From Lucinisca nassula (lineage: Eukaryota > Mollusca > Bivalvia > Lucinida > Lucinidae): 64,000 bases of DNA. The stretch lies in assembly GCA_963580285.1 (NCBI GenBank), contig OY757012.1, forward strand, positions 168,318,652 through 168,382,651. Reading direction: 5' to 3'. The position numbers and the translations under genes were made by a program. Below are positions 10,401-22,400 of this stretch, one piece after another; the first letter of the stretch is position 1; every line of letters begins with the position of its first letter. Below the pieces are notes generated by a model. It was not told the origin of the DNA. It worked only from the letters and a program-made list of their open reading frames with translations, and made no database searches.

Positions 10401-13400
10401 CCCTTAGTAAACCATATATATTCTTGTTCCTTATGATAAGATGTATTCAATGACACCAACCAGGGTGTGCGACAACAGCGTTATATTTGGCTCTGCCAGA
10501 AGCGTGGGGATTTGCGATGGCGTGCCATCGACTGCGCACTCTAGTAATGATTGATGCACCAGAAAAATATATACAAAATAAGTTTAAATGATCATGCTCA
10601 CGGAATGCTTAAGAAGGCTTGAGGTCACACTCTTCACACTCTTTAAGATATTGTAATGATCCTAAGTATTGGGACAAACAGGCCTAAGCAAACAGGAGCA
10701 GTCTGATCAGAGTCTATATTCCGTCTGCACTTTTTGGACTCCTTGCTCGGTCATGAACAAAAAACAAATTTGTTGAAATTTTAGGAGAATTACAGCAAGA
10801 ATTTAAGGTGTACAAATTTTCAGGATTTTTACGGTAGTAATTATACTGTTATACTGAAATTTGGCATCCTGTTCAGTCTTATCCCATTTTGTGCCAGAAA
10901 CCCCAAAACGGGGGCCCTGGCAAACAGTGCAGGCCCAGATCAGACACCGCAGAATGCGGCGTCTGATCAGGGCCTACACTGTTTGCAAAAAGTTCAGCCA
11001 TTTACCTTAACAATTTTGAAGAAAACACACTCTGACAACCCTAAATTTTGAAAAGGACTCCTGGTGTATATAAGGAGGAAGATTCCATTTGGTACAAAAA
11101 GGGTTATTTGTGCCTTCTCATTGTTATGAGCTTTTATATTGTTTAATATATATATGTATCATTTTTAGCAGCTATTCCCAAGTTCTCAAAGCTCTAACAC
11201 CTCTAATACAGCAGTGGCTGTTATACAGTACTGTATTAGAAAATTAAAATTTAGTTGTATACAGTGAAATCCCTCTATTAAGACCACCTAAAATTAAGTC
11301 TAATTCTGCTTTAAAAAGCTTATTTTGAAGGCTGTAATTATATTTTCTTTGTGTTTTTGCCATTAGTGTCCTCTGGTCATGGACCACCTTTGGAACTGTT
11401 CAAAAGTGGTCTTTAAGACCACTTTTGAACAGTCCCAAAGGTGGTCTTAATTTAGGAGTTTTACTGTATTTATCACAAGTGAGATGGGCACAAAAAAAAA
11501 CAGACCATACTAAACTTATGTATTCGGACGGATAGGCAAACAGTGTAAACCCAGATAAGACCCTGCAGAATTGAGCTTCTCATCAGGGTCTATACTGTTT
11601 CCCATTAATCCAGATATATAAAGACACAACATGGAGTAGTAAATTGTACTTGTTCTAATTTTAGAACAATAGTGGAAAGGAGTAAAAGTGTTTGAATATT
11701 TAGGGTAAATACGGTAATGGTTTGCGTTAATAATTTTACTTAATTTGTAAATAACTGATTGTTTTTTTATCCCCAGACCAAATAGATTGTTCAGATTATG
11801 GCCTTGGGACCAAAAATGGCTTGCACTAGGGCCCACTTGCTTTACATAGACTCATAAGGGAAAATCCTTTAAAATCTTGTCTCAATCTGGAAGCTCAGTT
11901 CTTTGATATTTGGTATGCAGCTTCATCCCTACCCCCTACCAGACACTTGCAAATCTCTTAGCTCTTAGCTCAGATGAGCAATATGGGACCATCATGGTCC
12001 TCTTGATCTAGTGCACTTTCTGCCTGTGTACAATCTTCATTTCAGTGCCATATTGGCTTTTGGTCGGAGGATTTGCCATCTCTTCTGATGGCAGTTTTTT
12101 GTGTGTTCAATATAAATTTTGCCCCTTTTCATACATAACCCAAACCATGCAATAAAGTACCATGCCATACTTCCAGCAATCCATTGACCAATGGTTATCC
12201 TGTCATGGGTCACTTACATAAGCTATGCCAGTTGTTCAAAACTAATGATATTGTTAGGTAACATATCATTAATACTTTGATAATTCAATAAGGCAAATTT
12301 GCTAAAACTTTTGCTGAAAAATTGTGAGTGGCATTGCAAATGCAAAAGCTTTTCAAATGTTTTCCAGCAAAAATTGCATTTGCTATTACAGTTTACAATT
12401 TACAATTTGACCTAACATGCTTGTTAAGCTGATGATGCTTTGAAAAAATTGAGCAGAGTCCAACCCCTAATAAACCCTACCTCAAATAAACCCTGTGATT
12501 ATACATGTATATCCAAAAACTGTCACATTTTTTTTTTCACAGAAATAAGCACTCAACATTTTTAACCCATTTAGTACCTGAAACCCCAAAATTGGTAGTT
12601 GGCAAACAGCGCAGGCCCAGATCAGAGTACGTGGTGTCTGATTAGGGCCTTCTCTGTTTGCAAAAAGTTCAGCCTTTTTCGAAACAAATTTTGAAATAAC
12701 CATAACCTGACCCCACTAAATTTTGAAATGGACTCCTGCTATATATAAGGAGGAAGATTTCATTTGGTACAAAAAGGGTTAATATTGCCTGTAGTGAAGT
12801 GCATATTGCCATAGATAAATGCATATTCCACATTGGTATGGAGTCTCAATCTCAGTAGTACTACATTCAAATTTGCCCATTTGGGGAAGAAAAATTGACA
12901 GCCATCTTGTCCTGCATATCAACGGAAATAATGTAAAACCAAACCAATACAGACTGTGACTAGGTGCATAAGTTGTCAAATATGATCTACCTGCAATCTG
13001 TATAAGTTTTAGATAATTTCTTTTGGGACATTGGGGGTACAGTAAAATTCCTATATTAAGACCACCTTTGGGACTGTTCTAAAGTGGTCTTTAAGACCAC
13101 TTTAGAACAGTACTAAAGGTGGTCCATGATCATGAGACATTGTGTGCAGAAAACACAAGAAAGAATAACTGCACCCTTCTGAATAAGCTTCTTAAAGCAG
13201 AATTAGTGTTAATTTTAGGTGGTCTTAATAGTGGAATTTCACTGTATTTTAAAAGAAATAAAATGGACAATCTGGGCACCCCACCAATTGGAGCTTGGAG
13301 AAATAGAATGAGCTGCATGGTGGTTCCATGCAGAGCAGAAACTGACTGAAACTGACTGAACTTTTGATTACTAGTAAACTGCTTAGAAGGGCTAAACCCA

Positions 13401-16400
13401 GGCTAAGTTGTGTGAGTCAGACTGTCCTTAAAGACACATTTTTTTCCTTATATAAAAGGGGTGGCCTGTCTAATGATCTTCAATAAACATTTCCTTCGGA
13501 CCATAGTGCACATCAAAGGCTTATCTTATCTAAGTGATTATGAGGTGATTATGAGCAGATTTCTTGTTTAACCCTTTCCCACTCAGATACGTGTTTTTAC
13601 CTGTCTGCACCCCCCCACCCCATTTTAAGCACCAGAAGCACCTAAAATCTGCATTTCTACCCCTGGATAGTTATGTTTGCTTTAGGATTTGTTGGGCAAA
13701 AAAGTGACCTGTTTTTTCGCGCGCCTCCCCACTAAAAATATTCTGGGGGGGATTGAAGGGGGGGGGGCAGCGCCCCCCTCACATCCCGAAAAATTTTGGG
13801 TGTATGGCCCAACCGGCCGCTAAAATTTATATCTGAGGGTGACTGGGGTCAAAAATGCCTGGAAATTGATGCTGATAAAACATGCTGCAAACAGTGAAAA
13901 TGGCCAGTGCCAAACACCTTAACTGTTGCCTTGACAGCTGTGTGAAGATTAAAATGTGGTCAAAAATTCATGTGAAAACACACTTTTTGCCAACTTTGAG
14001 ATGCCCCCTCTTTACCATGACAACAATGATCAAGTCATGAAAGGTTGCATTGGAAAGGCTACTGCCCAAAGAACATTCATACCGAGTTGGGTGTAAAACA
14101 GACCATCCATTATGAAACAATGGCTAGTTGAAGTTGCTGTCAGGTGCAACACTGTGAAAATCAGTGAAATTCACAAAATCCCTGAGTGGTAAAGGGTTAA
14201 TGAAGAAAATCCCAACTGACCAAAATAATGTTTTTTCATCATTTTATTGCAAGAAACAATATTTTAGATATAATTAATGCATTTTAGACTAAAATTCAGT
14301 ATGTTCCCAGATTTCAGTTAACCCTTTCCCACTCAGGTACGTGTTTTTACGTGTCTGCACCCCCCCCCCCCCATTTTAAGCCCCAGAAGCACCTCAAATC
14401 TGCATTTCTACCCCTGGATAGTTATGTTTGCTTTAGGATTTGTTGGGCAAAAAAGTGACCTGTTTTTTCGCGGGCCTCCCCACTAAAAATATTCTGGGGG
14501 GATTGAAGGGGGGCAGCGTCCCCCTCACATCCCGAAAAATTTTGGGTGTATGGCCCAACCGGCCGCTAAAATTTATATCTGAGGGTGACTGGGGTCAAAA
14601 ATGCCTGGAAATTGATGCTGATAAAACATGCTGCAAACAGTGAAAATGGCCAGTGCCAAACACCTTAACTGTTGCCTTGACAGCTGTGTGAAGATTAAAA
14701 TGTGGTCAAAAATTCATGTGAAAACACACTTTTTGCCAACTTTGAGATGCCCCCTCTTTACCATGACAACAATGATCAAGTCATGAAAGGTTGCATTGGA
14801 AAGGCTACTGCCCAATGAACATTCATACCGAGTTGGGTGTAAAACAGACCATCCATTATGAAACAATGGCTAGTTGAAGTTGCTGTCAGGTGCAACACTG
14901 TGAAAATCAGTGAAATTCACAAAATCCCTGAGTGGTAAAGGGTTAATGAAGAAAATCCCAACTGACCAAAATAATGTTTTTTCATCATTTTATTGCAAGA
15001 AACAATATTTTAGATATAATTAATGCATTTTAGACTAAAATTCAGTATGTTCCCAGATTTCAGTTAACCCTTTCCCACTCAGGTACGTGTTTTTACGTGT
15101 CTGCACCCCCCCCCCCCCCCCCCCCCATTTTAAGCCCCAGAAGCACCTCAAATCTGCATTTCTACCCCTGGATAGTTATGTTTGCTTTAGGATTTGTTGG
15201 GCAAAAAAGTGACCTGTTTTTTCGCGGGCCTCCCCACTAAAAATATTCTGGGGGGATTGAAGGGGGGCAGCGTCCCCCTCACATCCCAAAAAATTTTGGG
15301 TGTATGGCCCAACCGGCCGCTAAAATTTATATCTGAGGGTGACTGGGGTCAAAAATGCCTGGAAATTGATGCTGATAAAACATGCTGCAAACAGTGAAAA
15401 TGGCCAGTGCCAAACACCTTAACTGTTGCCGTGACAGCTGTGTGAAGATTAAAATGTGGTCAAAAATTCATGTGAAAACACACTTTTTGCCAACTTTGAG
15501 ATGCCCCCTCTTTACCATGACAACAATGATCAAGTCATGAAAGGTTGCATTGGAAAGGCTACTGCCCAATGAACATTCATACCGAGTTGGGTGTAAAACA
15601 GACCATCCATTATGAAACAATGGCTAGTTGAAGTTGCTGTCAGGTGCAACACTGTGAAAATCAGTGAAATTCACAAAATCCCTGAGTGGTAAAGGGTTAA
15701 TAGGGGGCTCACTAAGGGTACTTGAGTGATAGTATAATTTATTTACTGAGATTGTTTCCAACAACATATTGTTTAAATGACTTCTTTTTTATTTTAAAAT
15801 AAAGTAAAGAAAAACACTCCTATCCATTGTTTCCTTTACTCAAAAGTGCAAAGAAGTAAACAAACAAGGTAAATGAATTGATTAACCTCAAAATTTAATC
15901 AATCAATTTACCTTAATTTATTTATATTTATTTAAATATTTATTTTATTCCGTTGAAAGTATGTCGTACACAAATCATATAATGTCTTAAACAGTAGCAT
16001 TCTATAGTTTCAGTCAAGATGGAACTATAAAATGTTCTTTGCTTTAGACACAATCATATCAGAAAATAAGAAAAAAAAAAAAAAAAGATTTTTTTTAAGA
16101 TATTACTTTTCACCTTTGAGTTTAAAACTAAAATAACAAACACAATTAAATTTATTTTTCTTATTTATATTGCAACATAGGTTGTGGGTGCTCGTTAGAG
16201 CCGCCTCATTGAGGCGGTTCAAACGAGTACCCAACACAATATGTACCACCTCCAGACCCCCTCTAAAAAATTTTTTTTGCTTCTTCAGACCACCCCCTAA
16301 AAAAATTTTTTTTAGCTTCTTCAGACCACCCCTAAAAAAATTTTTTTAGCTTCTCCTGACCACCACAAAAAAATTTTTTTTTTTGCTTCTTCAGACCACC

Positions 16401-19400
16401 CCTAAAAAAATAAGCTTCTCCAGACCAACCCCTAAAATTTTGTTTTAGCTTCTTCAGACCACCCCTAAAAAAAATTTTAGCTTCTTCAGACCAACCCTAA
16501 AAAATTTTTTTTTTGCCTCTTCAGACCACCCCCTAAAAAAAAATTTTTAGCTTCTCCAGACCACCCCCTAAAAATTTTTTTAGCTTCTTCAGACCACCCC
16601 TAAAAAATTTTTTAGCTTCTCCAGACCACCCTAAAAAAATTAGCTTCTCCAGACCACCCTAAAAAATTAGCTTCTTCAGACCTCTTCACTGTTTATAGCA
16701 ACCAAATCCTCCATCGTGCTGTTCATTAAAATGTAGTCATATAATTCCAAATTGCGATATAAAGAAATAAGTTTGGCATTTTCAAATTCTATGTTTTTCA
16801 TTTTTTCTATTTTCATTTTTTCATATGGTTTCCATTTCAGTTTCTTGTCCATAAGTAATATTATATCATCTTTTTCTTCTTTTGATATTAAACAATGTTT
16901 ATGAGAAAAATCTTTTTCTCCTAGAATAACATCACTGTTGTCTTCTTTAGTGTTCTTTTTACAAATATAACATTTTTTATTGATTAGATAAAGTATTTCT
17001 GTGAACCATTTTCGTTTTTTTTTCTCCGCAAAATTTACACCAATAACGTTCACATTCATTGTTTCTACGACCAGCAATATATTCTGTAGATTCTGGTATA
17101 TCAATAGTAAAATCCACTATGTGTGTAGTAAAATCCACACGATTTATTTTTAGTATTTTTACAACAGAATCTTCTGGGAATTTTTCAAAATCCAATTGGA
17201 ATTCATATTTGTGCCAAATTACACAATTTGCTCGATTAATAATATTCAGTCCATTTTTTTTTCTAAAAATTCTTCCATTCTTTTTATGTTTTGTATTAAT
17301 TTCCTACTTAGGTATTTTATTTTCCCCCATTATTTCCAATATATTTTTTCATCATCATCCATTTTTTATAGTTTTAAATTTAATTTTTTTTATTTTTAAA
17401 TTTAAAACTATAAAAATGGATGATAATGAAAATGAAAAATATTTGAAACATAAAGGAAGAGTAGAATACCAAAATAGAAGATTAAGACAAAAATTAAATA
17501 AACTGAAAGTATTTTTAGAAAAAAGTGGAATGACTATTATTGAACATCGCGGTAGCGGATTTTGTTGGTTCACTTGGGACCAATATGATTTACAAGTAGA
17601 TTTTGAAAAATTTCCCGAAGATTCTTTTGTAAAAATATTAAAAATAAATTGTATGGAATATCATATCTTCCCAGGAGAAGATGTATTATTTGTTAGTAGT
17701 GAATTTAAAAACTTTAGATTTCATTGGTGTAGTTTTGGCAACGAAAAAAATGGAAACTATTTTTATAAAACAAAAAATGCGTTCAAAGAAATACTATATT
17801 TAATTAATAAAAAATGTTATATTTGCGAAAAGAATACTAAAGAAGACAATAGTGATATTATTCTAGGAGAAAAAGATTTTTTTCATAAACATTGTTTAAT
17901 ATCAAAAGAAGAAAAAGATGATAAATTATTATGTATTGAAAAGAATATGAAATGGAAACCATCTGAAATATCGAAAATCTGAAAATTTAAAAATGTAAAA
18001 AGTGAAAATGTGAGAGAGATACGGGCGGGTCTAACACACACACACATGGTAAAAATAAAAAAAGTCGGAGTTGGCCAACTCCGGGATAGAGGTTGTTGGG
18101 GTGGTGTAAAATAGAAAAAAAAACATTCACTATAGGGGCCCCACGAAAAATACTTAAAACTCAGTAATCTGTAATTCTTGTTCGTAGAAACTATCTTAAT
18201 TTCTTCGCCTTTTAAATCATTTATTTTATAAGTAACAGGATTTGTATTTAAAACTTCTTCAATTACAAATATTTCTCTAGTCTAACGAGTAGTATAACCC
18301 TTTTCAAATTTACCTTTCTTGTGGTGGTCAGGAGAAGCTAAAAAAAATTTTTTAGGTGTGGTCTGAAGAAGCTAAAAAATTTTTTTTGGGGGTGGTCTGA
18401 AGAAGCAAAAAAAATTTTTAGAGGGGGTCTGGATGTGGTACATATTGTGTTACCCACAACCTATGACTCAATGAAACGATTTTAAAGAGCACCCGCAACC
18501 TATGACTTGGAGCAGAAATAAGAAAAATAATGTATACCCCCTTAAACCCCCATTTTCTCTATAGAAAGTGGGGTTAAGGGGATGTTCCTTTTTCCTCAAA
18601 AACATATATTGTGTGTCCTCGTTAGAACCGCCTCATGGAAGCAGTTCTTACGAGCAGTCACACTGTAAAAAATTGTGGGTACTCGTCTGAACCGCTTTGC
18701 CGAGGTGGTTCTATATATGTTTAGAGCAGAAATAATAAAGTTATCAGGATTTTATCTGAAAAAAAAAAAAATCATTTTTGGTTGAAAATATTTACCAATA
18801 TATTTGAATTAGCTTTTTCTGTAATGATTATAAATAATGGCTACTAAATATAAAATCGGAAAAAAGTGCTGTTGTTTCTTCCATGCAAATCAAAATAAGG
18901 ACTTAGGTGTAAACGAGTAGATGTCATTTGTCAAAGTCATATCCCTAGGTAATTTATTACCCTCTCTTGGTCCCCTACCTGTATGACAGCCTGAATACCC
19001 CAAGCGTATTTTATCTCAATGCTGGATTCTTTAATAAACGGTCATTAGGATGTTATGTAATCGAAAAATGTGTCTTTAAAACCAAAGCAGTTTCTGTTCA
19101 TCTTAATGTCGTGTAAAAGTCCCACAAAATCAGAAGGCTCAAAATGACCTAAATAATGTTGACTGGGACATCAACCTCAACACAGACAAACAAAACAAAA
19201 AAACAGACAATTCCCCAAAAATGGTGTCCTGTGTTGAAAAACGTCCATGTTTTTACTGACATCACATCTTCCATCCTGAATGTCATTTTCAGTTTGGCAC
19301 CATTGGACGTGGTATTTCAAGATTCAACTTGAAGATTATTTACATTCATTTTTCTATTCCAGACAAGTCTGCTATTTAGAACTTAGAAGACTGGTACACT

Positions 19401-22400
19401 TTTGTGTGTATAATGAAAAGGTTATTGACATTCTATTTTGAAATATTTGGTGCTCGCTTATAATATAGTAGAGATGCACTTGCAAGCTTGTGCATCATTT
19501 GACATTTGAACTCATGCAGAATATTTCACAATATAAAGGCCATAACCTATAATCATTACAGATGTCTCCTCTACTTATGTGGCAACCCGACCACCTCTAC
19601 CGCTGATCACCTCAAGACAGATAGACAGGCCTAACCCCTATGTTGCTCCCAAGCAGGCTTGGCTGGAGAGTATGGACACACTGGAAGGAGAGAAGCTAGG
19701 AATAATAGACCTGCATCCTGACATATTTGGAACTCATCCAAGGTAATTTGGAACTCATATTAGATAATTTGGAACTCAACCATGATAATTTGGAAGTCAG
19801 TCAAGGTAATTTGGAACTCAACCAAGGTAATTTGGAACTCAACCTAGGTACTGTACCTTGTGAATGAGACAGGACACTTGAAGAGGGTACTGTGACCAGT
19901 GATGATACAGAATAGCCTGTGGGTCACTGGAGCCAGTTAATAGGGAGTAATTAATGAGGACATAAACCAATATTGCCTTAAGTATTTGGGCATCCATACC
20001 ATACTCATCCTAAAATTTGAACAAGTAAATTAACAACTGAATGATGTGTCAAAAAATAGCTGGATAAGTGGTAAGGATGAGTAGCAAGCAGTATAGACAC
20101 TGAGGTGATGCCACATTCTACTGTCTGTCCAATTAGATATAGTGAATACAGTAGAGGATATTTATTTTATTTCTTCATAAAAAACTTCTGTCGCCGGTAT
20201 TGTGAGATTCACCACAATATAGGTGTCTGAAGGGGATTAAGGATAATTATCCCTCAGATATCCCCTTTACTTGCCTTGATCTAGAGCTGTGTGGTATCTA
20301 GAGCCCGATCATTGCTTTCACTTTTATTTGATGTTTTGCCTAGGATTAATCTGAAGTTCAAGGCTAACATCAGACTATGTGGATGTACATGTTGACCTGA
20401 GCCTTTGCTGGCCACTCCTGTTTCTTAATTCAAGGCATGCTGGGTATTTTTTTGCAGCAGATCCCCGACATTTTGAAATATTGCTGAATTAGAGCGGTTC
20501 GAACGAGTACCCACAACCTATGTATAGGAGCAAAAATAAGGAAAATAATGTATATATTATAGGCCCATAAAACCCCAGTTTTCTCTATCTAAAGTGGGGT
20601 TTAGGGTTGTGTGTGGGGTGTGTGTGTGTTCATTGAATCATTTCACGGACTTGTTCATGTGATGACAATGACAGACTGTTGTATTCTGTGTTTCAGATAT
20701 GATATCCTGTATGAAAATATCAGATGGCAGCAGCTTTATAAAAAAATTGTAAGTTGATATATAGAAAGGATTACACTATTTCATGCTTCTTTTTATCACA
20801 CTAACTATTAGCTAATGGTGCCATTTTTGTCACACCTGCTTTTAGCATGATTGGATATAGGGATTCAAATTCCCATCCTTATTTTTTGCTCCGCCATTTG
20901 AAGAATGGTGTGGAAAGGGCTTATAGCGTTATCCATGTCCATCCATCCAACCATCTCCATCTGTATCCAGGACTATGTCTGAGATGGCGTTGGCAATTTG
21001 TGTTTAAGTTTTCTTAATTGGACTACCAGGCGGGGTCGTCTGTGTCCTTTGAAATATTTCTAATTCTTTTCATTTTCTTTTTGCTCCACATTTACCCTAA
21101 ATAATCAGACTCATCAACTCCTTACCTTACTGGTTCTAAACTTTGAACAAGTACAACTTATTGCACATTGTTGTGACAGAAGGAAGGTGAATGAGTGGCA
21201 AATAGTGTAGACCCTGATGAGACACCACATTGTGCAGCATCTTATCTGGGTTTACACTTTTTACTCAGGTCTATCAGTCTGAATACATATGATAATATGG
21301 TATGATTGTTTGTCTATTCTTGTGTTTGTTGGTTAATCCAGCTGTCAGTCACATTGGGACAGCTATTTACATTTGCAAGAACCCTAGAGTTCAGCCAATG
21401 TGAATTTCTTTTTCTCAAGGACTGTAAGAACTTCATGAAAGATTTATAGCACAAACTTGCATTTAGGGATAGCAGCTTTAATGCAACCATCTGTATTTGA
21501 TCTTGACCTACAGATCTTTTTGACTTTGTGAAAAGTAGCATCAACCCAAATGTTCAAGTTCATTTCTAAAGAAGTGTAAGAGCTACATTAATGATACAGT
21601 AAATATCCTAAATTTTGGACATCTTAAGAACTTGCTGTAATTCTTCCTAAATTTTTGACAAATTTGTTTCACGACCCAGCAAGTTGGAGTTGCAAACAGT
21701 GTAGACACTGATCAGACTGCTCCTTCAGGAGCAGTCTGATCTGGGTCTGGACTGTTTGCTTAGGCCTATCTGTCCTAATATTTGGGATCATTACAGAACT
21801 TGGTAAAAACTTATATCTAGGGATGGCAACTTAATAATGTTTGACCTAGACCTACATTTCATGGTTCACTGATGTTGTGAAATAATGCATCAGCCCCAGT
21901 ATGAACACTATTGTTCAAGTCCATTTCTCAAGAGAAGTATAAATATGCTATAAACTTGCATCTTGGGATACCAACTTAAATGCAGACATCCCATTTTGAC
22001 ATTGGCCTATATTTTATGGTTCACCGATTTTGTGAAATATTTGTTTCCGAGAAGCATAAGAATACCATAAATGTTCCTTGTTCAAACCTGAAAGTGTGAG
22101 TATCTGAAACTACAGTGTCAGATGGCAGCTTGGGTGCAGGTTTCTGATTTTGACCATGACCTATTTATTTTCTGGTTTACTGACTTTGTGAAATGACAGA
22201 TTATCCAGCATTGAGTATTTGCATATGCTCAAAGTGCACTAGTCATTTGTAACCCCCCCCCCCTCCCACCCCACCTACGGGGATGGGTGGGGGATAGCGG
22301 GGCTAATGAGCAGGGTAGTTACCCTCTTTGTTCCCCCGCAGTGCCGGGTTAATGCAGGGGTTTTGATATTATGCAAACATACCCCAGTGGAATTAACAAT

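Larger units (their letters stand above)
16233..18451. mobile_element. Non-autonomous Polinton/Maverick-like (adintovirus-like) element, 2.2 kb
   Basis: Bounded by inverted repeats beginning AACACAATATGTACCAC on the left and ending GTGGTACATATTGTGTT on the right. ACCC is duplicated outside both ends (16229-16232 and 18452-18455), possibly extending to 5-6 bp with a mismatch. It interrupts a palindromic repeat whose halves rejoin as CGAGTACCC / ACCCACAACCTATG. Contents: terminal minisatellites, two head-to-head copies of an AT-rich gene, an 18-bp perfect palindrome (18066-18083, CGGAGTTGGCCAACTCCG) and the decayed C-terminus of a Polinton-type integrase. Full Polintons are 15-20 kb; this is a heavily deleted derivative. 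Family assignment rests on the integrase tail. Confidence 0.72.

Noticed and set aside
16246..16684. CRISPR-like array of ~33-bp repeats
   Set aside because: There are no unique spacers; units are contiguous A/T-tract minisatellite repeats in a eukaryotic genome.
17059..17415. N-terminal extension of the Polinton-like gene to 307 aa
   Set aside because: The extra 119 codons are the reverse complement of the left-arm copy read through the palindrome; the mirrored ATG at 17416 is the sensible start.
18122..18140. CACTATAGGG resembling a phage T7 promoter core
   Set aside because: Only part of the consensus matches, and the context is a eukaryotic element; coincidence.
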